64,000 nt of DNA from Massilia oculi (lineage in GTDB: Bacteria; Pseudomonadota; Gammaproteobacteria; Burkholderiales; Burkholderiaceae_D). This document shows positions 54,717-63,199 of this stretch, one piece after another. The stretch covers positions 3,224,001 through 3,288,000 of the forward strand of contig NZ_CP029343.1 in assembly GCF_003143515.1 (NCBI RefSeq). Direction: 5' to 3'. Both the position numbers and the translations under genes were made by a program. Numbering within the stretch: the stretch's first letter is position 1; every line of letters starts with the position of its first letter. A model generated the notes under the pieces. That model saw only the letters and a program-made list of their open reading frames with translations. It had not been told where the DNA came from and did no database searches.

Positions 54717-55694
54717 CTACGTGTCGAGTCCCGTCTGATCGTAGACGCGTTTGACGAATAGATCAGGTTTGCGTTTCTGCCAATCCTTGAGCGCCTGAAT
54801 CGGTGTCGTTGAGCCGATAGCTCGCTGCGGGATATGGTGGTTGTAAAGCTTGAGGTAATTGTGCAATGTGGTCTCCAGATCGGCCCTGCTATCGAAGCGG
54901 GTCTGCGCGATCAGCTCACTGATCCTGCCATTGAAGCGTTCCACCATGCCGTTAGTTTGCGGGTGGCGCGGAGGCGCCAGGCGATGCTCGACTTCCATGC
55001 TGCCACATGCCTTGTCGAAGGCGTGATTGCCGCTGGGCTTCTTGTCTTTGGTGGCGAAGCGGTCGGTAAATTGCGAGCCGTTGTCGGTCAGTATCTTGGT
55101 GATCTTGATCGGCGATGCGAGCTTCAAACGGCGCAGGAAATCGACGCTACTACGTTCAGTCATATCGTTGTAAATATGCAGAAAAACCCAGCGCGTCGCG
55201 CGGTCAATGGCAACAAACAGGTAGCGGCGTGAGGTTTCGTCAGGCATCTGTGGCAGGTACTTGATATCGACGTGCAGGAAGCCTGGCTCATAGTCCTTGA
55301 AGGTCTTCTTGGCCTTGATCGTTTCGCCTTCAGCTTGAGGGATCACGTCCTCCAGTCGTGCCATGCCTTCGCGTTTGAGCAGTCGCGCAATGCCTGAACG
55401 AGAGACCTCGGGATTGATGTATTGCCGGGTGATGTAGAGCAGGTCGTCGAGCGGTAAGTAAAGCGTCTGGCGCAGGGACAGCACGACCAGTTCCTGGGCT
55501 GCGCTCAGGGTCGTATGCAGGGTGTGAGCACGATGCGAGCGGTCTTGCACATCGTCCCGCTTGAGCCATTTGGCAGCGGTGGCCCGAGTGATATTGAACA
55601 CCTTGGCCGCTTGACGGTCGGACAGGCCGGAATCCTTGATCTCCTGACGGATTTTTGGCGTGGTGCGGGCTTGCGGGTGAATGCGTGAACTCAT
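54717..55694 (-). CDS. IS481-family-like transposase, intact
   Basis: 325 residues. An N-terminal HTH (KIRQEIKDSGLSDRQAAKVFNITRATAAKWL) leads to an rve/DDE catalytic core: HVDIKYLPQM (first D), LTDNGSQFTDRF (second D) and TNGMVERFNGRISELI (E). No stop or frameshift interrupts it. It lies tail to tail against the truncated IS3 end, so it inserted after the IS3 element and may still be mobile. The element ends are not clear, as no paired terminal repeats were found. Confidence 0.85.
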   Translation of the reverse strand: MSSRIHPQARTTPKIRQEIKDSGLSDRQAAKVFNITRATAAKWLKRDDVQDRSHRAHTLHTTLSAAQELVVLSLRQTLYLPLDDLLYITRQYINPEVSRSGIARLLKREGMARLEDVIPQAEGETIKAKKTFKDYEPGFLHVDIKYLPQMPDETSRRYLFVAIDRATRWVFLHIYNDMTERSSVDFLRRLKLASPIKITKILTDNGSQFTDRFATKDKKPSGNHAFDKACGSMEVEHRLAPPRHPQTNGMVERFNGRISELIAQTRFDSRADLETTLHNYLKLYNHHIPQRAIGSTTPIQALKDWQKRKPDLFVKRVYDQTGLDT

Positions 55695-55896
55695 GCTCGA
55701 TATGGTGATGTTCTGCGAGGGGCTGACGAACGATGCAGGAAGCCAGCAATTATCTCATCGAGCACGGCCTTTGCACGGAACAAGGCCATGCTGCGACGGG
55801 GAACATGATCACACGAAACTAAACACTTAGGTACACCCGCAGCACGGTGATTCCTTAACCTCCTATACCTAAGGGACGTATCCTCCTCTCTCCACC

Positions 55897-55910
55897 TTCT
55901 GTATCGTAAC
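55897..55910 (+). other. partial copy of the mnmE 3' end (possible attR)
   Basis: TTCTGTATCGTAAC resembles TTCTGCATCGGAAA at 53115 in 11 of 14 positions. It lies immediately before the YceB-like lipoprotein, where non-island genes resume. TAGGTACAC is 61 bp upstream. This fits the far junction of an excised or deleted island. Confidence 0.4.
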
Positions 55911-55950
55911 GGTCAATGAGTCATGGACGGGCTCGTGCTAGGCTTTGAAC

Positions 55951-56532
55951 ATGGATAAATACACGCCACCTCATTCCTCCACGCCAAGGCGGCGTACGGT
56001 CGTCAGGCTGGCCGCCATCGCGGTCGGCGCTAGCCTGCTGGCCTCCTGCCCCAGCCTGATCGGCCCGCGCCAGGTCGAGCTGCCGCTGCACAAGCTGCAG
56101 GCCGGCCTGGACAAGCGCTTCCCCGTCAACGAGCGTCTGCTGGAACTGTTCGACGTCCAGCTCACCCGTCCGCAGCTGGCGATCCAGCCGGACCAGGACC
56201 GGGTCGCGCTGGCCGTCGACGCCTCGGTCGCGCCACCGTTCGCGCGCGCCTGGAACGGCAATATCGCGTTTTCGGGCCGCCTGTACGTCGACCCGGGCCG
56301 CGCCGCCGTCATGATGGCCGAGCCGCGCGTCGACAGCCTGCGGCTCGGCAACCCCGAAGCCGAGCGTCACCTGACCCGCGTTGCCAATGGCCTGATCGAC
56401 ACCGTCGCGCGCGACATGCCGGTCTACTCCTTCGAACAGAAAGACCTGCGCTATGCGGGTGTGCAATTCGTTCCCACGCGCATCCAGACCACGCGCACCG
56501 GCCTGGTCGTGACGCTCGAGCCGGCAAAATAA
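55951..56532 (+). CDS. YceB-like lipoprotein (DUF1439)
   Basis: 193 residues. A lipobox (LLASC near residue 33) predicts outer-membrane anchoring. The mature domain has the DUF1439 layout: VELPLHKLQAGLDKRFPVNERLLELFDVQLTRPQL then a beta-rich stretch and a C-terminal LVVTLEPAK. The family is of unknown function, perhaps lipid- or cell-envelope-related. A TTG two codons upstream (55945) is a less likely start. It is the first gene beyond the island scar. Confidence 0.85.
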   Translation: MDKYTPPHSSTPRRRTVVRLAAIAVGASLLASCPSLIGPRQVELPLHKLQAGLDKRFPVNERLLELFDVQLTRPQLAIQPDQDRVALAVDASVAPPFARAWNGNIAFSGRLYVDPGRAAVMMAEPRVDSLRLGNPEAERHLTRVANGLIDTVARDMPVYSFEQKDLRYAGVQFVPTRIQTTRTGLVVTLEPAK

Positions 56533-56821
56533 GCGGTGAAACAAGCTGCGTACACAAGCGTGAACGCCGACAGTTGGCATTACACTACGATTTTTGGCGG
56601 TGCATCGTGGCTCGTGCAGCGGAAACGTTGCACACATGTCAAATCGCTCATCGTGAGCCAGGCAGGGGATTGCACCCGCCTGGCATTGGGCGCACACTGA
56701 TACGCAACGAAAGTCGTGATGGGTTCGCCTGTCGCGGTCCGGCTTGCGCTTTCTCATGCGCACGGAGTTCCGCTGAAGTAATCTTTCTCTGACTAGAGGC
56801 TGCCGTATCAGGGGGTGGATC

Positions 56822-57037
56822 TTGGAAACGACACACGAGAGTCTTCCGGACAGTGGGCTGCCAGCTGAGCCGCCGGTGGCCGTCTCCGTTGCCTCCACGG
56901 GCAGCATGCCGACCCGCGCCAGTCTTCCGGCCAAGGGCTCGTGCTGGTACTGCGAAAAGCCGCTCGACAGCGTGCGGCGCTTCTGCGGCAAGTCCTGCGC
57001 CGATTCCTTCGACGAAGAAGCCGAGTTCACGCGCTGA
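56822..57037 (+). CDS. small zinc-ribbon-like protein, TTG start
   Basis: 71 residues. A disordered N-terminal half precedes CWYCEKPLDSVRRFCGKSCADSF, with Cys pairs CxxC and CxxxC typical of small zinc-finger or ribbon proteins. AGGGGGTG lies 6 nt before the TTG, supporting that start. Short and without a known family, but the Cys pattern is well-defined. It is convergent with the Hpt gene, only 3 nt apart. Confidence 0.6.
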   Translation: METTHESLPDSGLPAEPPVAVSVASTGSMPTRASLPAKGSCWYCEKPLDSVRRFCGKSCADSFDEEAEFTR

Positions 57038-57040
57038 CGG

Positions 57041-57643
57041 CTAGCGCCCGTCGGCTTGCTCCAGCAGCGCCAGTGCGTTTTCGAAATCGAAGCGCCTGAG
57101 CGCCGCGTCGAACGCCGCCACCTTCTCGCTTCCCATGCTCGCCAGCAGGCGCGGACGCAATTGCGCGGCCAGGTCCGGCGCGCGGCCGTCGCCGAGGTCG
57201 AGCATGTCGCGCAGGCGCGCCAGGTCTTCCCGGGCGGCCGGCGACGTTGTTGACAAGTTCGCCGGCGAGCTTGCCGGCGCCGGCGCCGGCATTTCAGGCG
57301 CGGCCAGCAGCGCGTCGACTTCCGCCAGCACCCGCGCCAGCTCCTCGTCCAGCGCCGCGATCAGCGCCAGCGGCGCCGCGCCGCCGGCCTTCAGCGCCAG
57401 CTCGACCTCCAGCGCCAGCTGGCGCAGCCGGTTCGCCTCGATCATCCCGGCCGCGCCCTTGAGCGTGTGGGCGATGCGGTGGGCCAGCACGGCGTCGCCG
57501 GCATCCAGCGCCGCATGCAGGCGCGCCGCGAGGTCGCGGTAGTCGCCGGCGAAGCGTCCCAGCACGCGCAGGAACAGCGCGCGGTCATCCATCACCCGTT
57601 CCAGGCCGGCCCCGAAGTCGATGGCCACCGCTGCGCCGCTCAC
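57041..57643 (-). CDS. Hpt-domain phosphotransfer protein
   Basis: 200 residues. The phosphorylatable His is H59 in AHRIAHTLKGAAGMI, the classic Hpt motif, surrounded by four-helix-bundle helices (GDYRDLAARLHAAL, LRQLALEVELALKAG). After an Ala/Pro-rich linker a second helical segment follows. Such proteins relay phosphate between a hybrid kinase and a response regulator, not encoded nearby. The GTG start (57643) overlaps the stop of the CAP gene (GTGA), so the pair is coupled. Confidence 0.8.
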   Translation of the reverse strand: MSGAAVAIDFGAGLERVMDDRALFLRVLGRFAGDYRDLAARLHAALDAGDAVLAHRIAHTLKGAAGMIEANRLRQLALEVELALKAGGAAPLALIAALDEELARVLAEVDALLAAPEMPAPAPASSPANLSTTSPAAREDLARLRDMLDLGDGRAPDLAAQLRPRLLASMGSEKVAAFDAALRRFDFENALALLEQADGR

Positions 57644-58610
57644 CGCGTCGTGAACGACCAGGCGCGCGCAACCGCCGCGCCATTGACCGTGCCGGTGAAA
57701 TTGACCTCGTAGGTCGTGGCCGCGCGCAGCGGGAGCACGGGAATGATCGAAGCCGCGCTCACGTTCCTGAGCGGATCGACGCGCAGCACCTGCAGGTCGG
57801 CGCCGCCGCGCGGGCGCACCGTGAAGCTGCCGACCGCCAGCGTCGAATCGAGATTGGTGTGCACGCTGATCGGATACCCCACCTCGTTGCGGTCCGGGAC
57901 CGGGTCCGGTTCCTCGGTATCGCTGAAGAAGTTGGGCGCGACGCCGGTCTGGCCGCTGAAGGGCCAGGTGACGATCGTGCCGCTTGCGATGCCGGGCCAT
58001 AGCCGTTGCGGCTGGCGAAATCGGCGGTGAAATAGTGGTAGCCGCGGCTGGCGCTGGCGGCGCCGGTGCCGATTTCGCGGAACATCGGCTCGAAGATCAC
58101 GAAGCGGTGATAGATCGCCGTGATCAGTTCTTCGGTCATGAAGAAGCCCGAGCCGTTGCTGCTGCCGGAGATCACCTCGCCATAGGCGAAACCGCGCGCC
58201 CGGTCCAGCGTGTAGCCGGCAGCGTTCAGGCGGTCACCCAGGGTGGCGCCGGTGAAGCCCTGGCGGCCCGGCTCCTGGTCGTGGCTCATCAGGTTGTTGA
58301 TGCGCAGGTATTCGGAGTGCCCAAGCGCCGCGTTGTCGATCTGCGCGTTCGGCGTCACCGTCGGCACGCCGGCCTGGGCGCGCCGGTAATTGATCCAGTT
58401 GCGGCCGTCGAGGGCGATACTGCCGGTCAGGGCGGGGGCACCCACCGCCGGGGCGGGCGCGGGGGCAGGTGCGGCGGGACTTGGCGCGACTGCCATGCCG
58501 CCACCGGCCTGGGGCGCCGGGCTGTCGCCGCCACCATCGCCGCATGCACTCAGGGCCAGGGCAGCGCCCAGGATCGCGGCAATCGACTGCCAGCGTGGCG
58601 TATAGCTCAT
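57640..58610 (-). pseudogene. CAP-domain lipoprotein, frameshifted
   Basis: The lipoprotein signal (LALSAC near residue 23), Ala/Pro linker and CAP/SCP core (LGHSEYLRINNLMSHDQEPG, then AYGEVISGSSNGSG and AIYHRFVIFEPMFREIG) are in one frame from 58610. At about 57992 (after RNGYGP) one base is missing, and the sequence continues in another frame as GIASGTIVTWPFSGQTGVAPNFF and RNEVGYPISVHTNLDSTL to 57640. Whole length would be about 323 residues. In the first frame translation ends at 57759 with a nonsense tail. Either a real frameshift or a sequencing error in a GC-rich run. Confidence 0.8.
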
Positions 58611-58737
58611 TTTGCAACTCCTGTCAATACATAAGCGTGGGGCATCATTCTAGGCCAAAAACAACGATCGCGGCCGACGCTGCAACCATCGCGCAACACC
58701 CTTGGGAGCCACCCTGTAGAATAAGCCAACATTTTCC

Positions 58738-59532
58738 ATGTCGAGTCGACCATTGAAGCTATCTAACCAGCAACGCCTTGCGCGCGCCAAGTTCGCCCTG
58801 CCCAGTTCCGTGACGCTGCTGTCGATCGCCTGCGGTTTCGCCAGCATCGTGATCTCGGTCGACAACGCACGCATCGGCGACCCGGACGACTTCCGCCTGG
58901 CCGCGATCCTGCTGGTGCTGGCCGGCGTGTTCGACGCGCTCGACGGTTTCGTGGCGCGCGCCACCAATACCCAGTCCAGCTTCGGCGTGCAGCTCGACTC
59001 GATCGCCGACGTGATGAACTTCGGCTGCGCGCCCGGCCTGCTGCTGTACTGCTACGGCTTCACCCAGCTGGGCGACGTGCACCCGACCCTGGAGCGCATG
59101 GGCGGCCTGGCCTGCTTCGTGTTCGTCACCTGCGGCGCGCTGCGCCTGGCGCGCTTCAACATCAGCCATGGCCGCACCGACCCGCGCTACTTCGTCGGCA
59201 TGCCGATCACCGCCGGCGCGGCCTGCGTCGCCTCGGTGGTGGTGGCCTGGCCCGATCCCGTCATCGCGGTGGCGCCGGCCTTCCTGGTGTGCGCGCTGAT
59301 GGTCTGCGTCGGCGCGCTGATGGTGTCGACCATCCGCTTCCCCAGCTCCAAGCACCCGAAGGGCAAGGTGATGCTGGCGCTGCTGGGCGTGTGCCTGGTG
59401 CTGCTGGCGCTGCTGCAGGAGCGCTTCTTCGTGCTGTTCTTCCTGATCTACGTGTGCGTGACCCTGCTGCTCAATATCGGCTGGAAGCTGGGCTGGCGCG
59501 GCGTGGCGCCGCCCAAGGTGTTCGAAGACTAA
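58738..59532 (+). CDS. pssA: CDP-diacylglycerol--serine O-phosphatidyltransferase
   Basis: 264 residues, about eight membrane segments. The CDP-alcohol phosphatidyltransferase signature DGX2ARX8GX3DX3D is visible as DGFVARATNTQSSFGVQLDSIAD near residues 69-92. It makes phosphatidylserine, the precursor of phosphatidylethanolamine. The start follows a short gap after the convergent CAP gene. The C-terminal extension (PPKVFED) is normal for proteobacterial PssA of type II. Confidence 0.95.
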   Translation: MSSRPLKLSNQQRLARAKFALPSSVTLLSIACGFASIVISVDNARIGDPDDFRLAAILLVLAGVFDALDGFVARATNTQSSFGVQLDSIADVMNFGCAPGLLLYCYGFTQLGDVHPTLERMGGLACFVFVTCGALRLARFNISHGRTDPRYFVGMPITAGAACVASVVVAWPDPVIAVAPAFLVCALMVCVGALMVSTIRFPSSKHPKGKVMLALLGVCLVLLALLQERFFVLFFLIYVCVTLLLNIGWKLGWRGVAPPKVFED

Positions 59533-59539
59533 GGAGCTG

Positions 59540-59851
59540 TCACGCGAACTTGTCGAGCATCGCCGCCAGGTGCGCGGCGCGGGCGCGCGCGTCGTCGAGA
59601 TCGGTGGCGTCGCCGGTCTGGGTCAGGATCGATGAGGTCAGCAATTGCACGAAGGAACGGTCGAGCGCCTTGCGCGCCGCCGCCATCTGCTGCGCGACCG
59701 CGTCGCAATCCGACGGCGAGTCGGCCAGCGCGATCAGTTTCTGCACGCCGCGCAGCTGGCCCTCGATCCGGGCCAGCCGGTTCAGCAAGTCCTTCTTTTG
59801 CTGCGCGCTGAGGGCCTTGCCCTCGACGATCCGGAGCGGGCCCTCGACCAT
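59540..59851 (-). CDS. CsoR/RcnR/FrmR-family regulator
   Basis: 103 residues, all alpha-helical. The helix-1 signature NRLARIEGQLRGVQKLI is typical of this family of DNA-binding metal or formaldehyde sensors. Only one Cys (SDCDAVAQQM) of the usual Cys/His ligand set is seen, and the second ligand pair of CsoR is missing (RKALDRSFVQLL), so metal binding is doubtful and a formaldehyde- or disulphide-sensing type is possible. The ATG overlaps the aldo/keto reductase stop region (TGAGATG), so the two genes are coupled. Confidence 0.8.
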   Translation of the reverse strand: MVEGPLRIVEGKALSAQQKKDLLNRLARIEGQLRGVQKLIALADSPSDCDAVAQQMAAARKALDRSFVQLLTSSILTQTGDATDLDDARARAAHLAAMLDKFA

Positions 59852-59852
59852 C

Positions 59853-60776
59853 TCAGGCCACCTCGTGTCCGCGCGCGGCGCGCAGGATGCGGAACCAGTC
59901 CTCGCGTTCGAGCTCGAAGCTGGCGCCCAGCACCGCCTCGCGGATCGCCGCGATGCGGCCGCTGCCGGTGAGCGGGATCGGCCGGCAGGGCAGGCGCATG
60001 ATCCACGCGAACACCACGCTGCAGAACGGCTTGTCCATGCGCTCGGCCACGTCCTGGATGGCCTGGCGCAGCGCGGCGCCGCGTTCATCCTGTGCGCCGA
60101 ACAGGCGGCCGCCGCCCAGCGGCGACCAGATCATCGGCGCGACGCCCAGGTCTTGCAGGCCGTCGAAGGTCTCGTCGAACATCGGTGCGGTGTGCAGCGG
60201 AGAGAACTCGACCTGGTTGGTGCTGAGTGCGATGCGGCGGTTCAGCGACTCGAACTGGTGGCGCGTGAAGTTCGACACGCCGAAGTGCAGGACCTTGCCG
60301 TCCTGTTTCAGGCGCGTGAAGGCCGCGGCGATCTCGTCGAACTCCATCAGCGGATCCGGACGGTGGATCAGCAGCAGGTCGAGGCGGTCGGTGCCCAGCT
60401 TGCGCAGCGACTCCTCGGCCGAGCGCATGATGTGGCTGGCGCTGGTGTCGTAGTGCTGGATCGTGTGGCCCGGGTGCTTGTTGGACAACAGCTTGATGCC
60501 GCACTTGCTCACCAGTTCCATGCGGTCGCGCAGCGACGGCTGCGCGCGCAGCGCTTCGCCGAACAGTTCCTCGACGCCGTAGTTGCCGTAGATGTCGGCG
60601 TGGTCGAAGCTCGTCACGCCCAGCGCCAGGCACTGTTCGATGAAGTCGACGCGCGCCGCGACCGGCATGTCCCATTCGACCATGCGCCACATGCCGGCCA
60701 CGATGCGCGACAGCTCAAGGCCGCCTTCGCGCGTCGGAATGCGGGGAAAGAGAAGTTCGGCGGGCGCTTGCGGCAT
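59853..60776 (-). CDS. aldo/keto reductase
   Basis: 307 residues. The TIM-barrel NADPH-dependent reductase is recognised by SFDHADIYGNYGVEELFG (catalytic Asp and Tyr), LVSKCGIKLL (Lys), and LLLIHRPDPLMEFDE (His), plus the cofactor segment PLTGSGRIAAIREAV near the end. It resembles the YdhF-type group that acts on aldehydes or sugars. I chose the ATG at 60776 (MPQAPAELL) for the normal N-terminus; another ATG at 60806 is possible. The CsoR-like gene directly downstream may regulate it in response to aldehyde stress. Confidence 0.9.
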   Translation of the reverse strand: MPQAPAELLFPRIPTREGGLELSRIVAGMWRMVEWDMPVAARVDFIEQCLALGVTSFDHADIYGNYGVEELFGEALRAQPSLRDRMELVSKCGIKLLSNKHPGHTIQHYDTSASHIMRSAEESLRKLGTDRLDLLLIHRPDPLMEFDEIAAAFTRLKQDGKVLHFGVSNFTRHQFESLNRRIALSTNQVEFSPLHTAPMFDETFDGLQDLGVAPMIWSPLGGGRLFGAQDERGAALRQAIQDVAERMDKPFCSVVFAWIMRLPCRPIPLTGSGRIAAIREAVLGASFELEREDWFRILRAARGHEVA

Positions 60777-60847
60777 CGGGGTTCTTTCGGGATGGCTGGA
60801 TGGCATGATTATAGCGGCCCGAAGCCTGCGCCGCGTCAGCCGCCGCG

Positions 60848-60890
60848 CATGAAAAAAGCCCGTCCGGCATGACGCGCGGACGGGCTGTCG
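60848..60890 (-). terminator. rho-independent terminator after the D,D-carboxypeptidase
   Basis: Read on the minus strand, AGCCCGTCCG / CGGACGGGCT stem with a GCGTCATGC-type loop, followed by a T-run (TTTTTT). It ends the dacA-type transcript and lies upstream of the aldo/keto reductase start. Confidence 0.9.
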
Positions 60891-60908
60891 AAGATCGAAC
60901 GCGGATGC

Positions 60909-62054
60909 TTACTGCAGCCAGAGGCGCATCGAGTCCCAGGCGCGGCCAAAAATGCTCGCTTCCTGCACTTCTTCCAGCGCCACCACCGGCAGCACCAGCA
61001 GCGGCTTGCCGTCGACGGTCATCTTGAGGGTGCCGACCTGGCCGTTCAGCGCCAGCGGCGCGACCAGCGGGTCGCGGCGTTCCAGCACCGGCTTGAGCTT
61101 GCCCGCCACGCCTTTCGGCACGGTGACCAGGATGTCGCGCGTGAAGCCGATCTTGACGGTCGATTGCGCGCCCTTCCAGATCGACGGGGTCTGGATCGCC
61201 TGGCCCTTCGAGTACAGCTTGACGGTGTCGAAGTTCTGGAAGCCCCAGTTCAGGAGCTTCTGGCTTTCCTGGGTGCGCACGTCGGTCGAGCTGGTGCCCA
61301 GCACCACCGAGATCAGGCGGCGTTCGCCGGTGCTGCCGTTCGGACGGCGCGCCGAGGCAATCATGCTGTAGCCCGACGAGTTGGTGTGGCCGGTCTTCAT
61401 GCCGTCCACGGTCGGGTCCAGCCACAGCAGGCGGTTGCGGTTCTGCTGGGTGATCTTGTTATAGGTGAACTGCTTGATCGAGTCGATCTTGTAGAACTCG
61501 GGGAAGTCGCGGATCACGTGGGCGGCCAGCTGCGCCAGGTCGGCCGCGGTCGAGTAGTTGTTCGCGTCCGGCAGACCATGGGGATTGGCGAAGCGGGTGC
61601 CCTTCAGGCCCATGCGCTGCGCCTCGCGGTTCATCAGGGTGACGAAGGTGGCTTCGTCGCCCGCCACCGCTTCGGCGATGGCGACCGCGGCGTCGTTGCC
61701 CGACTGGATCATCAGGCCATGCAGCAGGTCGCTGATCGACACCGGCACGCGCGGATCGATGAACATCTTCGAGCTGCTGGAGTCGACTTTCCAGGCGCGC
61801 TCGGACACGTTCACCATCTGGTCCATGGCGATGCGTTTGTCGCGGATCGCGGCAAAGGCGACGTAGGCCGTCATGACCTTGGTCAGCGATGCCGGCTCGA
61901 TGCGCATATTCTGTTCTTGCGAGGCGATGACCTGGCCGCTCGTCGCGTCGAGCAGCAACCACGATTTGGCGGCGATGGCGGGCGCGGGCACGGTTTGCGC
62001 ACTGGCCGAGACCATCACCAGGCTGGCGGCGAAGGCCGCTAACAGTTTTTTCAT
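60909..62054 (-). CDS. dacA: D-alanyl-D-alanine carboxypeptidase (PBP5/6-type)
   Basis: 381 residues. A signal peptide (LLAAFAASLVMVSASAQ) precedes the penicillin-binding domain: SLTK (56-59) with the acylated Ser, SGN (118-120) and KTG (220-222). The C-terminal beta domain ends in an amphipathic helix (FGRAWDSMRLWLQ) that anchors the enzyme to the inner membrane. It trims the pentapeptide in peptidoglycan. I chose the ATG at 62054 because it gives a clean signal peptide. dacA versus dacC cannot be separated by eye. Confidence 0.92.
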   Translation of the reverse strand: MKKLLAAFAASLVMVSASAQTVPAPAIAAKSWLLLDATSGQVIASQEQNMRIEPASLTKVMTAYVAFAAIRDKRIAMDQMVNVSERAWKVDSSSSKMFIDPRVPVSISDLLHGLMIQSGNDAAVAIAEAVAGDEATFVTLMNREAQRMGLKGTRFANPHGLPDANNYSTAADLAQLAAHVIRDFPEFYKIDSIKQFTYNKITQQNRNRLLWLDPTVDGMKTGHTNSSGYSMIASARRPNGSTGERRLISVVLGTSSTDVRTQESQKLLNWGFQNFDTVKLYSKGQAIQTPSIWKGAQSTVKIGFTRDILVTVPKGVAGKLKPVLERRDPLVAPLALNGQVGTLKMTVDGKPLLVLPVVALEEVQEASIFGRAWDSMRLWLQ

Positions 62055-62159
62055 GGGGAGTATTTCGTCATTAAAGTAGGGCGGTGGTAAAGCGCAAGGC
62101 AATGTCCCAAAGGGAGCATTGCCTCAAGAGAAGGGAATTATTATAGGGGACTGTGACGA

Positions 62160-62789
62160 CTAAATGTCACGTCGCCACAGTTGAATCACGAGATTTTTAA
62201 TGTGGCCGAGCTTGCGATGGAAGAAGTGGTCGGCGCCTGTAATGACGGTGACAGGCAGGTCGAGCGGTCGCGCCCAGTCGAAAACTTCCTTCAGGGTAAT
62301 AGTGTCGTCCAGTTCGCCGTGGATCAGGATGGTGTCCTGCGGCACTTCCGGCATCGGCCATTTGCCGGCCGCCGTGCCCACCAGCACCAGGCGCTCGGCC
62401 GGCCGCCCCTCGGCCGCCAGGCGCAGCGCGAACTGCGCCTGCACGAAGGTGCCGAACGAGAAACCGGTCAGCGTGATCGGCAGGTCCGGATATTGCTCGC
62501 GCATGTGCGCATACATGACGGCCATGTCGTCGACTTCGCCGCGGCCTTCGTCATGCACGCCTTCGGATTCGCCCACGCCGCGGAAATTGAAGCGCGCCGC
62601 CGCATAGCCGAGCGTCACGAAGGTGCGCGCCAGCGTCTGGGCAACCTTGTTTTCCATGGTGCCGCCATACAGCGGATGCGGATGCGCCACCAGGGCGACG
62701 CCGCGCGGCGCGCCTTCCGGCAGGTCGAGCAGGCATTGCATCTTGCCGGCGGGGCCGTCGAGTTCGAATTTGTGCGAATGGATGTTCAT
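62160..62789 (-). CDS. alpha/beta hydrolase
   Basis: 209 residues. The nucleophile elbow is GFSFG (in LTGFSFGTFVQAQ), with VAHPHPLYGGTMENKVAQ upstream and a GELDDTITL acid segment and DHFFHRKLGH histidine in the C-terminal part. This is the small prolyl-oligopeptidase/alpha-beta-hydrolase type (YsgA/DUF-like), with unknown substrate, in the cytoplasm. The start ATG at 62789 follows AAAGACGCTTT. It is 16 nt downstream of the ferredoxin-like gene stop, so the two may form an operon. Confidence 0.85.
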   Translation of the reverse strand: MNIHSHKFELDGPAGKMQCLLDLPEGAPRGVALVAHPHPLYGGTMENKVAQTLARTFVTLGYAAARFNFRGVGESEGVHDEGRGEVDDMAVMYAHMREQYPDLPITLTGFSFGTFVQAQFALRLAAEGRPAERLVLVGTAAGKWPMPEVPQDTILIHGELDDTITLKEVFDWARPLDLPVTVITGADHFFHRKLGHIKNLVIQLWRRDI

Positions 62790-62805
62790 AAAGCGTCTTT
62801 GGCGA

Positions 62806-63141
62806 TCAGATCTTGAGGCGGTCGACGACCTTGCCGCCGACCAGGTGGGTGTCGATGATGTCGTCGATGTCATCGGTGTCGACGTAGGTGTACCAGGTGC
62901 CTTCGGGGTAGACCACGAGCACCGGGCCTTCCTCGCAGCGGTCGAGGCAGCCGGACTGGTTGATGCGCACCTTGCCCTGGCCGCTCAGGTCCAGCTCCTT
63001 GATGCGTTTCTTGGCATGCTTCTGCGCTTTTTCGGAACCGCACTTGCCGCAGCTCGGGCGCGCATCCTTGCCCTCGCGGATGTTCATGCAGAAAAATACA
63101 TGATGCTTGTAAAACTGCTCTTCGTTCACTTGATCGTTCAT
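62806..63141 (-). CDS. thioredoxin-like [2Fe-2S] ferredoxin
   Basis: 111 residues. Cysteines in FFCMNIREG and PSCGKCG and in GCLDRCEEGP give the four-Cys pattern of thioredoxin-fold 2Fe-2S ferredoxins (NuoE-like/Shethna-related). The C-terminal YPEGTWYTYVDTDDIDDII is also typical. It is an electron carrier of unknown partner. It lies in an apparent operon with the alpha/beta hydrolase. An AACGAC-type leader precedes the ATG. Confidence 0.88.
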   Translation of the reverse strand: MNDQVNEEQFYKHHVFFCMNIREGKDARPSCGKCGSEKAQKHAKKRIKELDLSGQGKVRINQSGCLDRCEEGPVLVVYPEGTWYTYVDTDDIDDIIDTHLVGGKVVDRLKI

Positions 63142-63199
63142 GTCGTTCTCATTGGAAAGAGTGGCATGGCGTCGCGCCAAAGCGCCATCATACAAGCTC

